64,000 nucleotides of DNA from Sipunculus nudus (GCA_026874595.1 CM049320.1:15360488-15424487); one strand, 5' to 3'. Shown: positions 46,461 through 59,900, counted from the stretch's first letter. Notes: generated by a model not told the origin, from the letters alone. Program-made: numbers and translations.

Positions 46461-49400
46461 ATCTGCATGACAAGAGAGCAATGATGACTGGACCATCAGA
46501 GGACTGGAATTCAAGTCTCTATGACCTCAACAATGTTGTTTGTAATGAATAGGCATTTAAAAAGTTTTAACACATTGTCTGATGATTGGAAGCTGAAAGT
46601 AGAATCACTAAGGCCTCCAACAAATACACAACTCTGACAAAAACTATGAAAAAAAATGTTTAATACACTCGGAACAAGCATACATCCAATCTAATATCCC
46701 GCAACATTCTTAGACACCACAATCACTGGCATCACCAACTCGCCTATATACACCATGTGCATCTGTAGCCCCCTCATGCCGCGCGGACACAGAAGGGAAA
46801 GTTGTAAAGAGACTTCGGGGCATATCAGCAGCAAGCAGCCCATTCTTTTAAGAGGCTAAATGGCGCACTTCTGATAAAGACCATAAATGCGTGCTGGGAT
46901 ATCATTCTTTCGGTGTGTTTAATTGGAAAAAAAAGGTTAATAATGGGGACCACCCCGTTTTTTCACTATACCTTCAAGGATGGACTGCCGTTGGATGCCT
47001 GAAAGTCTCATTACATCAGGGCCTTTTGCTTCACGCTAGTGCCGTGATCATAGCCCGCACTCTCTAACCATTGACATTCGTTGTACACATCGAGGCGGGG
47101 AACTGTTGTTTTAGAGTTCATCACCAGGTACCGCTCAATATACAGAATTTAAAAAAGAAATACATTTGACTACATGAAATTTTCAATACCGAGTCTTAGT
47201 TGATGCCTGAATGTTTATAATGGCCAAAGTTTTTGAAGAAACAGTGCTTAACTTAGTCCATAATTTGCAGCCGAATTTAAATTGTCAAAGGTGTCAACTG
47301 ACTGGTGAGAAGCATCTTCGTATGGAATGCAAAGTTTGTGGCACCACTGGTCTGAAGATCAGGTACCACTGGTTATTTGCAATGACTTGTCAGAGAAACA
47401 ACCATCACACTTCACGAATATACCACTCCAATTTCTGCCACTCCTCGCTGGTACATCCACCAGACACGTCACAGAAACCAAACATACTGGAATGGCGTCT
47501 GTGTCGGGTAAATAATTCCATCAGTGACGATAACACTCATTAAATCTCATAACCTCCACAGTAACATCAGGTATGCACTCCGATATAATGTTTCACACGA
47601 GAATAAAAACAGCATTCCTTTTTAAGAATTCACACCGAGAGGTAAACGCTACTTGATAGTTTCACTCTGACCTTGATTACGTCATACCGCTTACGTCACA
47701 CACTAAAAAGTACATCCGTCCTCGCCTGGTCCTAATTCACTGCATACATCATCATATGGCACCATGCAGCGCAAATATACATCCAGCACAATGCGCTGCA
47801 AATTCACCATTCGTCGACTTAAAGAGAAGTAATCCAGATTTGTCTATGCACACCGCGCCATCTACTGTTCGACTTCAACACCAGTCAGCGCATCATCACA
47901 TGACGTCATACTGTCACATGACACCATGCAACCCGCTCTCTAGTTCATTCGGGCCGCAGAGAGATGGGGCATAATACAATGTTGTACCAATTTCAAATCA
48001 AATGAATGGCTAGATTTTGGAGAAAAAAGTTTAAACTCAAAGTGAACCTATACATTACAATTGAGCTGGTTACCTATACTATTCAGACCATTACAGTATA
48101 CATTTAAGTGTCTCTTTAGACAACCATTATTCGTAACTACAGTCAAAGGCAGAGGAAACGAAGGGGGCGTGGTAAGAGTCAAACATATATCCCTTTTTAA
48201 ACAGAATTGACCATTAAAATTACACCCTCCCCCCGCCCCCCGGGAAAATCAAATTTTATGCATTTTTACCGAAACCTTTGAGTACAAGCTATTCATGAAT
48301 AGAAAGTTACTAATTTACATCGATGACACCAAAGCAACCCCGCCCCCTACTGTATTGCATTACACAAGTGTACTGTATGCTTCCTTCGCCCTGATCATTA
48401 CACGGGTCGGTTAGAGATGTGCTCTACCATAGCTGAATCAAGGTGTGTTTAGGGGTAGTTCACGTATCCTACTGGAAACACACCGTACAGTTCATACCAT
48501 TTGACCTTGTTGGCCACACTGTGGCAAATGTCTCCATCAACAGTACATTAACAAACAGATGTACAACAGGAAAATCATTTACATAGACATACAACATTCA
48601 ATCGGTATTAAAATAGAAATCTGTCAGATCCACTCCGGGAAAAAAGAAGAAATTTTCACGCAGTTGAACACACCAAGCGCCTCCGGATGCTCTTGGGAAA
48701 ATTCGCAGTGAAGACGTCATCTTATTTTCCGCAAGAGGGGCACGCCGCGGCGTAGCAAAATGTGCCAGACCGCCCTCTAGCGTAGATCGTAAACACCAGT
48801 GTTTCTTTTGTCATGAAGGGCCACTTTTGTTTCGTTACTTATCCACCAGATGGTGATCAGCTATTTATACAGCAGTGTTAGACTTTCTGCATAAAATCTG
48901 GTTTTACAAATAAGAGACAGCAAACTGCGTATTTTCCCAAAGTACAAAGCACACATTACTAGTACAATTCATATCCACACCAATAAAATAAAAATTCAAA
49001 TTCCCTGCTTCTGTCACCCCTAAAAACATGAATACACCACTGTATGTACAGGAAATAGGCGCCTCACCCCACACGTACCCACTATCCCAAATGGGTTTAA
49101 CAAAACTTACTCGCTGGCGCCTCTTTCTTAAACACATTTACACCGGAAGGGAGCATGTTGAGCGGCAAAAGATGATGACAGCTCGCCCAAATACCTTCAC
49201 CAGACACCAATGTGATTCCAAATGAAGAAGCTATTGTGTGCTTGTGATACCGGTCTCAATATAACAAGTAGTGAAACGATTCATGCTGCCTTTGAAAATT
49301 ATTGCAACGACATTGGCGTCTGCTCCGCTGACATCTATCTGTATGGTTAATCAATGCTTGTAATTTGTCAACCTTCTTTTCTCACTTTTTTTTCAAAGCT

Positions 49401-50163
49401 TGGGGAGATATATTTTAAAATAGACCATAAATTCCCACCTAATTTTTACTGAGCATAGAAATATACAGGGAAAAGGACCCAAAAATGTTTACCTTTGTTT
49501 CCTCAGCCAAAAATAAGCAAGGATCGAAGAATGTCAACAGAGAACTGTACAATACTGCAATGTCTGAAAATTCTTTATAAAAGATACTCCAAAAATACCC
49601 ATAGCTTTCAAAATGCAGTAGACATGCTTACAGATAAACTATTTTTAATGACACAGTTAAATGTATCACAAGGAAATAAATTTCTAATGTCTAGTAATGA
49701 AGCTGCTTATCACAAAATCAGGTTTGTAGTGTGTATTCAGTGCTTGTAAAAGCATTTGAAAACAAACTTGTTAATAAATACATGAACAGATCATGCATGT
49801 TTTTTTTTTTTTACTTGTGTATCTTTTGGTGGGAGTCATATGGCTGGCAACAACCTACCTTTGTTAGTGATGCAGGTGATGTTAAATATCATCAGGAGTA
49901 GGAAAATGGTACAGAGTCTGACCAGTTATCTAATGCCACTCTACACGCTCCCAAATCAGCAAGTCAAAACACATGCAAGGACTGTTTTGTGAGATATTTG
50001 GTGGACTGTTGAAAATTTGGATTCTAAGTCCATGAAGTTGCTAAATGGCCTTCATCTCTGACACTATACAACTTAACCTTCAAAGGCCCCTTGAACATTT
50101 GGGAAATATGTGTATGTAATTTAGAATAAAGAAATCAGTCCAACAAATAACAGACCTACCTGC
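46461..50163. other. Region downstream of TARDBP stop; no supported gene
   Basis: The TARDBP 3'UTR must begin here on the minus strand, but I cannot place its end: no decisive poly(A) signal or UG-rich autoregulatory block is evident. Small ORFs (47211-47543 +, 48904-49137 -, 49495-49749 +) show no family resemblance. A cluster of CRE-like motifs is listed separately. C-rich runs occur at about 48228-48241. Confidence 0.6.
47677..47908. promoter_or_regulatory. Cluster of three CRE/ATF-like motifs
   Basis: TTACGTCA occurs at 47677-47684 and again at 47691-47698, 14 bp apart. A full consensus TGACGTCA lies at 47901-47908, with further ACATGAC half-site-like phrases nearby. Full CRE octamers are rare by chance in AT-rich DNA. 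No gene start can be linked to them, so a promoter role is only a suggestion. Confidence 0.35.
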
Positions 50164-50907
50164 TTAATTCCAAGCAGGTCCTTTGTTCTGTTGCCCCCAT
50201 CCCCCTTGTGAGGGGGAGCCACTCGTGTTGTCTACCCCCTGGTTGTTCCACCCAAGAAACCCGCTGTTCCCACTTCCGCTGCCACCCCCTGATCCAAATG
50301 AACCAAAGTTGCCTTGGTTACTAGATCCTTGGTTGCTGCTCCCAGCATCACCACCACCCCCTGACCCTCCCTGAGGGTTTGAGTTGTTCATTCCCAGAAT
50401 TCCCCAGCCTGCTTGTCCTAGTGCTGCCTGTGCTGCTGCAACCATTGCTGGATTTAACTGAAACCCTGCAAGGTTCAACCCTCCCATGTTTCCTTGCCCC
50501 ATGTTGGGCCCCTGGGTCCCCCCACTTCCCATATTTGACCCCCCCATATTATTGCCTGTATTCTGACTGCCACGCCCACTGTTTGGTGATCCCCACCCAC
50601 TTCCACCTGACTGAATGGCTTGCTGCCCACCACCCCCTCTGCGGTCTCCGCTGCGATCATAATTCTTTGGAGCTGCATTTGACACATGCACACTGGCGCT
50701 CTTGATGATATGGTCTTCCCCACACAACCCCTGTGCAACCTCAGGGTCGGCAAAGGTCACAAACGCAAATGCTCTGAAGGGCTTTGGTATGAAGACATCG
50801 ACAACTTCACCAAACTTGGCGAAATAGCTGCGGAGATCATCAGCCGTCATATCATCTGTGCAGCGGCCAATAAACACCTTGCGATTCATCTGGTTCTGTG
50901 CTCCTTC
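50164..50907 (-). CDS. TARDBP: TARDBP last coding exon: RRM2 and glycine-rich tail
   Basis: The acceptor TTGTCATTGACAG precedes GAAGGAGCACAG (EGAQNQ), which continues in frame into [13 protein letters not shown]2 carries RNP2 VFIGRC and RNP1 RAFAFVTF. The tail is rich in Gly, Asn, Ser and Gln with GSGGG, NNMGG and SSNQG runs, the prion-like region that drives phase separation. The amphipathic helix around [12 protein letters not shown] is kept. The exon ends in TAA at 50166-50164. RRM2 and the tail share one uninterrupted exon here; as I recall, the human gene splits them. Open frames on the plus strand over this exon are shadows. Confidence 0.96.
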   Translation of the reverse strand, partial: EGAQNQMNRKVFIGRCTDDMTADDLRSYFAKFGEVVDVFIPKPFRAFAFVTFADPEVAQGLCGEDHIIKSASVHVSNAAPKNYDRSGDRRGGGGQQAIQSGGSGWGSPNSGRGSQNTGNNMGGSNMGSGGTQGPNMGQGNMGGLNLAGFQLNPAMVAAAQAALGQAGWGILGMNNSNPQGGSGGGGDAGSSNQGSSNQGNFGSFGSGGGSGSGNSGFLGWNNQGVDNTSGSPSQGGWGQQNKGPAWN

Positions 50908-53900
50908 CTGTCAATGACAAAATACAACCTGAATCAGATCTTTAAAGGGGCCTATTTATTTACCATGTATGTTTTATATTCATGCAATATGGTGTTCTCT
51001 CCTTAAGAAAACATGATTTCTGCCAAAATTTCCTTCAAAAAGCCTGTTGCTTACTCCCATATGAGCAGATGTAAGCTTGCATCAGGTTTGATCAATGGCC
51101 CAAAAAAAACTGCGCCACCTTTGGCCATACCACCATAACTTTAAAAATAAAGAACTTTCAAGCTTCAAACTAAGGTTTCTTCGAAGTCTTCTTGGTAGCT
51201 ATTGTGCATGCGTAAAATTCCATCTCTGGTCATAGTGCTGTTATGCTAACTAGAAACACATGGCCTGTGTTTTACTAACAATCAGAACCGTTACATACAA
51301 GACAAGATAAACATGAGTAAGCACGTCTGTGAGCTGTGATTGTTTTGCAGGGAAACTTTTGTAGTCACTTAAAATTGGACAAATAGCATAAGATGCTAAA
51401 CATATTGTAGCAAATGATCTTGTACCTTCAACTGTGACAAACTCTGGGAATGATGTTGAGAGCATAAGATCAGACATGAGCATCTCAGAATACAGCAGAG
51501 GCCTACAAAGTGTTCCAATCCAGCACCAAATGCTTATTCTAGATAGGGCCGGGCACCTAACAGAAAACAGATCTACCAGACCTGCCACTTTAACAGTGAT
51601 GGTTATCTAACAGCCATTAATACTCCCCAGTGTATAGATTCAATATGATTAATTCAGAAAGGCATATGACTATAAAAATGTATGGTCTTGCAACATACAA
51701 GGGATGGCCTTTGTTGAAAATCTTAACATACATTTGACAATTCATGGAAATGATGTCATAATGGTATTTTTGAGTCAGTTCTTTCTATTCTAGGCAGGGC
51801 ACCATTTTCCTGTCATTACATTGTATATACTTATTTCATTTTTTTTAAATCATAATGAAAGGCGATGTTATTGCCATTGATTAAAGCTAATGTGTATTAG
51901 CCAACAAAATAAATTATAAGTATTGTAAAAAATTAAGTGGACAGGGGTGTTGGAAAAGTATAGTACAGGTAACTGCCAGGTTGTATACACTTGTTTTCTG
52001 CACAAGATTCACTTTAAATGCTATTCTCTACATTGTGTCCCTTTGTTCTTATATCTCTAACAAGTTTAGAAATTTTTTTCTGGATATTTATGACTTTTTT
52101 TCCGTAATCATATTCAATGTTTTGCAATTAATTATGCACAACATGCAGCCAATTTAATGATTATGAATAAAAATGATCAATCATAGATATAACTGATCTA
52201 CACACTATAATATGTAATGTAAATAAAACGTGTCACAGTTTGCCTGAATTCTGAAATTAATCTTGAATAGTGAGGGCAATATAACTCTTTATAGACCTGA
52301 TATCTTTTTATAGATCTTCTATTTAAATTTGAATATCAGCATATGGGGATCTCAAAGGAAAATATCAAGAAAAGGAGTTTAATACTATAACCATGTATAA
52401 ACACAAGTGTGTCAAAACGCTAATGATGAACAAACCTGCTGTTAATTTATATCCCTTCTGTTGGATATTACGACTTAAAGACCAAGGATCGCTCTACTGA
52501 ACTAAGAAGCGCTTAAAACTTCTTGATTGAACTATTTGTACTGGATCCACTACAATTTAAGTTGCTTTTTGGTTTAAGTTAAAGATTGAATGAAAGCAAA
52601 AGTGGGGGTTGGCCACAGGGTTGAGTTTTATCCAGATAAAACTTGTTTAATCAAGAACCATGGATGTAATTGGGTTTAATTAGGTTTGATCCAGTCATCC
52701 TGATTATACTGGATTAAACTGGATCAAACCAAGACTACCCCAGTAAAATTTAATTAAACTGACATAAATGCTAATCTGGATAAATTTGTTCAGAAGGTTT
52801 ATAAATATATTCATAAGGCCAAAAAAAATTAAAGGTATGGTTCTCAGGCACCGCCCGCATCAATTTTAAACCCCCGCATCAAACATTTTTATTTTGATTT
52901 TCAATAAAAACTTTCCAATTTTGAGCTGCTGCCGCTCCGACATTTCTCTCAAGAAGATAAAACCATACAATTTCCTTTGTTTTGTAGTGCTTTTACATAT
53001 TTAGCAAAATAAATGTTATTTTCATGTTTTTCCCTTATCATTTGACATTTTTATCGAAACATACCAAAAAATTTAAAATAAAAAAAAGCGCCCGCCCGCA
53101 TTGATTTCTGAAAAAAAGTGCCTGAGAACCATACATTTTTTTTATTTTGGCCTAATATATAAAGCTTGATATCCAACTGGAAAGTCTCTCTAGGATCATG
53201 TTTCACTGTTTTCACGCAGCCACAAGCTTGTGTTTAACAAACACAAGAATGAGGAGCAGTCCCTTTGTTTTCTATGTTTCTCTTCTAGCTGGTGGTCAAT
53301 TGCTCAGTGGGATGTGTCATCTTCATTGCATCATCCTCAGCCATCAATTATTTACTCAGAGTAATAAGGCCGGCTACAGTGTGACTTGGGCAAACTTATA
53401 GTCCTCAATTGGAAGTAGACCCAAGTGAAACTTGTTGAGATATTGTGTTGCATAAAATTATGGACAACTAGAGTCTTGTGGAGGAGGATGCCTAATTGAC
53501 TTTGATCCAAACAAACCCTGTACCTCTGCGAATATAGGTCACGTTTCATGTTTGCAAGGGGATCTTTTAAGAACTTTTAAGACTGCAAAGGGGTGCATAG
53601 CCCTTTGGGTTACAATTTGTGCCCTGCTAACAGTCGGACGGATGGCAGGACAACCAGATAGAAGGACTACAGCTAAAGACCCAATTGCTGTAGCACAGTA
53701 TGACTGAAAGTCGGCCGATCTAAAAATTAGTTGGCTAAAATGTTGCAACTATTATATTTGTGTGTCTGAAACCTCCTGAATACTCAGAAACAGCCTGTAA
53801 TCTGATCAAACATGGCTGCTTGCATGACATCTGCTACTAGGGGGCGCCCTTGTGCTCTATAAATTAGACAGTTACTCTTCTCCTACACTTTCCAACTTGA

Positions 53901-56900
53901 GTCTTTAGAGCATTATTTTTTGTACTGGGTATATCAAGCATGGTGTGCAAACTTTAAATATAAACATGAACTAAACAACGAGAATTACTGTACACCTGTG
54001 ACAGCACCCAACCAGTTAATAAGGTTATCCAGGCAGGGCTAAAGTGACCCGAAGTGGGGTGGCTATGGCTCTGACAATGCATGTGAACACCAAAGGGCCC
54101 AAACATAAAAATTCATGCCCAATTTCAGATTCACAGGTTTAACAGTTTCAAGATGTGCCTTGTTAACAGACGACCAGACAACAGACAAAAGACCATCACT
54201 ATAGCTCAGATGACTTACAGTCAGCTGAGCAAAAATGTCCAAAACAAAGACTTACCTTTGAGTTTGGGATCCTGACATCACACCATCTTCCATCAATCAT
54301 GTGTCTCTGTGACAAGCACTTGATCTGTGCCTCATATTCCAAGAATCTCACAAATCCAAAGCCCTTTGACTGACCTGTCTTGATGTCCTTCTTGACCTGA
54401 AATAGAAATAGAACCATGTTAGCGGAGTGGTTAAAGGCCCAGTTCCGGTATAAAAGGAGAAGTGGAGCCACAGCCGAGCCAGTATACAACCTGTCACCAC
54501 AGTGCTCACACAAACCTGGCTTCAGGAGCTTTAATGTGGATTTTATCAAAAATTACTTACCTGTTTGTCCCCAAAAATGTCTTTGAGAAACATCTCTTGG
54601 AAAGATATCATTTTATTCCTTCATTAAGCACTAAGGATTAATTTTAAGTGAAAATTCCTAAGTTTTGTACACAGCAGCCAACACAAATTTGAATTTACCG
54701 GTCCTAGCTTTGGGGTATCCAGTATCACAACAGAGGCACACATGTGACAGCTTGGAAACCCACTTTCCCCTGCTTACTGCACATACCACATGCCAGACAC
54801 TAAGACAGGCCTTGCTCTGACCCAGCCATCATCTTATCACAACAGAAGCTCAGCTGCTGATAAGGCTGGCTACTACAGTTTATATAACAGTCATGATGGC
54901 ATGATAATGCAGACAGTGTAGTACTTGATGAATTAATATGTTACTATGTAAAACATATGTCTTTGATATTGGCAGTTTTATTATTCTGTATTAGATCCAT
55001 TTGTGACCCATGTCCGTACTCATATACACTGGAGCATGAAGCACTGTGATGGTTCAGCTGACAAACTGAGGGCAAACATGCGAGGCCTTGTAGAACATTA
55101 TAAAGGGAACCATGCTAACTGCTTTCCATCTACTAGATGCAAGGAAGAAGGTGCCCTTTATGAAACAAAATGTTTGATTACAGATCAAAAAGCAGAGCAG
55201 ATGCTAATGAAAGCCATCACAGGCCTCAGGGTGAACAAGAATGCTGAAGACTTTATATTGTGCCAGAACACCCATTATGTTGAGTACTTTAACAATGCGT
55301 GCTTAATTTACCATGATAAAATATTAAGGATCTCATTTGGCTATGATGAGTATCAACGCCACAGCAACATGTCAGTAATTGAGTGGAATGAAAATGTGGT
55401 CAGAGAAAGTACATCAGTGTCTAACAGAATGTCTGTTAAAAACCACGAAGACAACAGGGACAGAAAATTTTAAAAGAAAAACAACTTGCATTCTTTGGGA
55501 ATATGTGATAATGTAAACACACTTATTATGACAGTTATATGCATAAACAATGAAGTTTTACACTCGGAATATATCTATATAAAATGTTAAAAAATGTCCA
55601 CACATTAAATCCACATGGTACAGGTACATGATTATTTTTACTTTTTTTAAACAGCTTGTAAACAAAGCAAACAATATCCCCTTCATTAGCTTTCTATCCC
55701 TAGTCCTAAGTTTTACACTGATACACAGAGGTGACATTGATATACCCCATGCAGCCAGGCTGGGAAATTCCCTAAGCTGCCCCAAGGCACACTGGATCAT
55801 TAATTTCATGGTCAGTCTCAACCAGCTTCACTTGGGATGGGATCACTCCGGTGGGGTCCCACCCGAATTGGGCCTTTGTGGTTAAGTTTCTTGTTTTTTT
55901 CACAATCATGACCTGTCTGAGCAATAGAAGTAACACTTGTATGTAATTAACCTGGATTCTTTAAAGCTCTGAACTTGCTTTGAAAAGTGAAAAGGGAAGC
56001 AGTAAACATTTGAAACTATAAAACTCTTCCTGTAGATAATAGTGATGGGCTTTAACTTTTAATGGGCCAGGTTGATACAAACAATCCAATGATCGATCTT
56101 GCTGTGCCATAATTAACTGCAAATTTTGCATGCAACGTAGGCTTTGTGATGAGGCAATGTGTTCTTTTATATACAAGCAAACTAGAAATGTTTACTTAAC
56201 AAGTGACCCATGGGTCATGACGCTCAGCTGACTGGGAAGAGATTCGTAAAAGGAAATTTCATCAACTGAATGGTAGTATAAACCCATTCACCTGAAGCAT
56301 CAAACAGATTATCCAACAGGCCAAGATTGTGTCTGTATTTATATATCTCAAAAATAGAGAAAAAATGTGTAAACTTTGAATAAATACAGGTGGCTCCACC
56401 AGTCTGCAGAAAAAAACGCCCATAAATATGAAGTTTGAATCACATTCAGTGATGCACAGATGTGGCATATGTGAAAGACTGAAGGTTTGGATTGAACAGT
56501 TTCACTTGAAATATGTTCACAAGAATTTAGAACAATATTGTGACCTTGACCTTTGACCTTTTGAACTCAACATTAATGGGCTTCTTCCCCTATTGGTAGG
56601 TAAGCCATTTATGACAGATGGAAAGTATAGATTGAAAAGTTTGCCTGAAAATGACTCCACGCAAGAACAGGGTGCTGTGAACTTGACCTTTGACCTCAAA
56701 ATCAACAGGTCTTTTCCCCTGTTGGCATAGAAGTGATATCAGTGCTGAAAGGTTTGGAATGAAAGGTCTAGCTTGAAATGTGTCCACAACCTTTTCAAAG
56801 AAGTGGATCCTGTGACCCTGACCTTTGACCTTGTGACCTCAGCACTTATAGAATTCTTCTCCCACTTAGTAGGTGAGCTATATGTGAAAGATCAAAGAAT

Positions 56901-59900
56901 TGGGATGAAAGGATTGGCTTAAAATGCATCCACAGGCTTTTCAAAGAAGTTGGTTCTGTGACCTTGACCTTTGACCTTGACCTCAAAATAATTATGGTTC
57001 TTCCCCTGTTGGTAGGTGAGCTGTATGTGAAAGATGGAAGGTTTGGGATGTAAATTTTGGCTAAAAGAATTATTTCTGGGGGGTGCAAACACACCCCATA
57101 ACTTCTCGAATATAGGTGGCAGTGACCTAATTTCAGGTTTGCAAGGAGATCTTTTTAGAACCTCTAAGACTGCATAGGGTTCATGGCCCTAGCTCCTACG
57201 GTTACGATTTGTGCCCTGCTAAAGGACTGATGGCCGGCCGAACGGACAGACAGAAGGACGACGGACAAAGACCCATCGCTATAGCCCAGCATGACTGAAA
57301 GTCAGCTGAGCTAAAAACACGTGGCCCATGGGCAATGATGCTCAGCTAATTTTAACTGGGTGCTCATGTTTTTTTATTAATGTTATATATTAACTGTGAG
57401 AATAGCCTTTGGCTAAAGTTATTGTGTTGAAAAATGGATAGAAAATAAAAATTTCAGGATTCATAGGACACTTCACTAGGACCACCCTGAATTTTATGTT
57501 AAAAGATTCTAGGCCTAATAGACACAATTTGTGCCCTGTCTGACTGTCTGGATGCTTATATGACACCTTTTCTCATAGATTGCAAAATATAGGTCATGGT
57601 GAACTAATTTCAGTTTTTAAAGGACACTGGCCCAGGGCCATCTCTCAATGTTAAATTAGAAGATTCTAAGCCTAACAGATACAATATGTGCCCTGACTGA
57701 CTTTCTGGGTGCTCAAAATCATGTTTTAGGCCTGTATGTCACACAAAATGTGTGCCCTGTCTGACTGTCTGGGTGCTTATATGACACCTTTTCTGATAGA
57801 TTGCAAAATATAGGTCACCATGACCTAATTTCAGGTTTCAAAAGAGATTTGCCTGGGACCTCCAAGGATGTTGCATTAGAAGATTCTAGGCGTAACAGAT
57901 ACAATTTGATGCCATCTGACATTCAGGGTGTTCATAAATCTTTTTCCTATAGGTCAAAGAATAAAGGTCACAGTGACCCAATTTCAGGTTTCAAAGGATA
58001 TTTGCCTTGGACCTCCCTAAATGTCACGTTGAAAGATTCCAGGCCTAATGGATACAATTTGTGCCCCATCTGACTGTCTGGGTGCTCAAAATCATGTTTT
58101 GGCTTGTAGGTCACAAAATATAGGTCACTATGACCTAATTTCAGGATTCCAAGGAGATTTGCCTAGAAACTTACAGGATATTGTGTTGGAAGATTCTAGG
58201 CCTCACATATACTATTTGTCCCCATCTGACATTCAGGGTGCTCAAAACCATATTTTTGGCCTGTAGGTAAAAAAATATAGGTCACCATGACCTTAATTTG
58301 GGTTTCCACGGAGATTTGCCTAGGACCTCCCTAATTTTCACGTTGGAGGATTCTAGGCCTTAACGATACAATTTATGCCCTGTATGACTGTCTGGATGCT
58401 CAAAATCATGTTTCAGCCCTTTGGTCACAAAATACAGGTAAACATGACCTAATTTGGGGTTTCCAAGGAGATTTACCCAGGGACTCCCTGGATGTACAGT
58501 TAGAAGTTTCTAGGTCTAATGGTTAGGATTTGTGCCCTGTTTATGGACGGAAGGATGGACGGCCCGACAACCAAAAGGACGCCGTACAAAGGATGATCGC
58601 TATAGCTCAGATGACTTAGAGTCAGCTAAGCTAAAGATTAATTCCAAAGTTACTATACAGACATGCAAGCTATAGAATAAAGACATTATTAGCCTGCATG
58701 TAGGCTAACATATCAGTTCAGATGATGTGCCCCTTTATATACTATATGTAAGTTCATTCTTCTAAACAACCAATTATTTCCAATTTTCTGTCGGTAGATA
58801 TCAACAGATTCTCAACACTAGTAGATAGCTAATTTCTGTTTCAATTTTTTGGGGGTTTTTTGTTGTTGTTTTAATGATGTTCTGACAGTGTGGTAGATGC
58901 ATATAACTGCTCATTTTAAATAAAATTCAGCTTTTCATTAACATTTCATTTGAATTCTGGACATCCATCAGTCTATCATATCCAGCATACATGTTATGAA
59001 TATAAATTTACACACTTTCATTAACCCTAATAACAAGACAGACCTATACATATTTTACAATTTCCCAAATGACTTGAAAGCTATTAACATTTCACAGGGA
59101 CTTTCTATCATTATTCAGCCATAATGAAAGAGAAAACCAAGCTTTAATTTTTAGGAAATGCTTGGGAGCCGTGTCCCATCCCAAAAATTCACATGTACTT
59201 TTAATTATAGCCATTTTTTTTCCTGAAGATGAACTTCAGATCTCAGGAGATCATGCAGGAAGCATGTAACCCTTACTGACATGAATACTACCCCATCAGA
59301 ATGAATCGACCCAGTCTAAAATGCTTGAAGCCCCAAAATGACTAGCCCATGGGATTATCCCTTCTTAATCAGCTAAAGGTCTGCAGTTAAACAACTGTGA
59401 AGCATGCAAGTGCTTTAGGTGCAATAAAATTAAGATTCATGTTTATTCACTGGCAGGGAATTCTCTTTACAAAACAAACCATATTTATGTAGAACCTTTG
59501 GTCATAATTTCATAATTACCAAGATATCTGACCAGTTAGCAGCACTTAATAAGGTAAGCAGGCTGATCACAAATTGTTTAGTCAATGAATGCATGTGACT
59601 ACGCAGTATGCACTGCTTCTTTTCAATGCACTTCTATTCAAAAATTGTTGTTATGTCTCGGTTGCGTTGATTCCAAATTCACTCCTTCACTGCATTCTCA
59701 TTTCACTCAATTACAGTTTACTTCAGCCAGGTTTGACAGGTTTCAACTCCAGGCCGTTGGCAGCAGGTCGAGAATGTAAGCCAATGAGAGCAAGCTATCA
59801 CATTGTGCATAAAGCTTGTAACCTGCCATTTACATACCACAGTGTAAGCCCGTAAGGTGTATTCTGAGGGAATGCTCAAATACAGTTCTGCTGCCAGGTT

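Larger units (their letters stand above)
50908..54255 (-). other. TARDBP: TARDBP intron 3
   Basis: A 3348-bp intron between RRM1 and RRM2, with GTAAGT at 54255-54250 and CAG at 50910-50908. It contains a Harbinger-like MITE (52817-53152) and two pearl-like tails (about 53524-53728 and 54046-54233). An imperfectly spaced inverted repeat, TTTGATCCAG..CTGGATCAAA, lies at about 52686-52729. The interval 50910-52680 is AT-rich with nothing else supported. Confidence 0.9.

Noticed and set aside
47211-47543. 110-codon ORF with CQRC and CKVC pairs
   Set aside because: A zinc-ribbon reading was considered, but the second half has no fold-like pattern, an overlapping frame is also open, and I recognise no homologue.
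50379-51006. Plus-strand ORFs over the last TARDBP exon
   Set aside because: Shadows of the minus-strand coding sequence; their products are low-complexity and have no domain.
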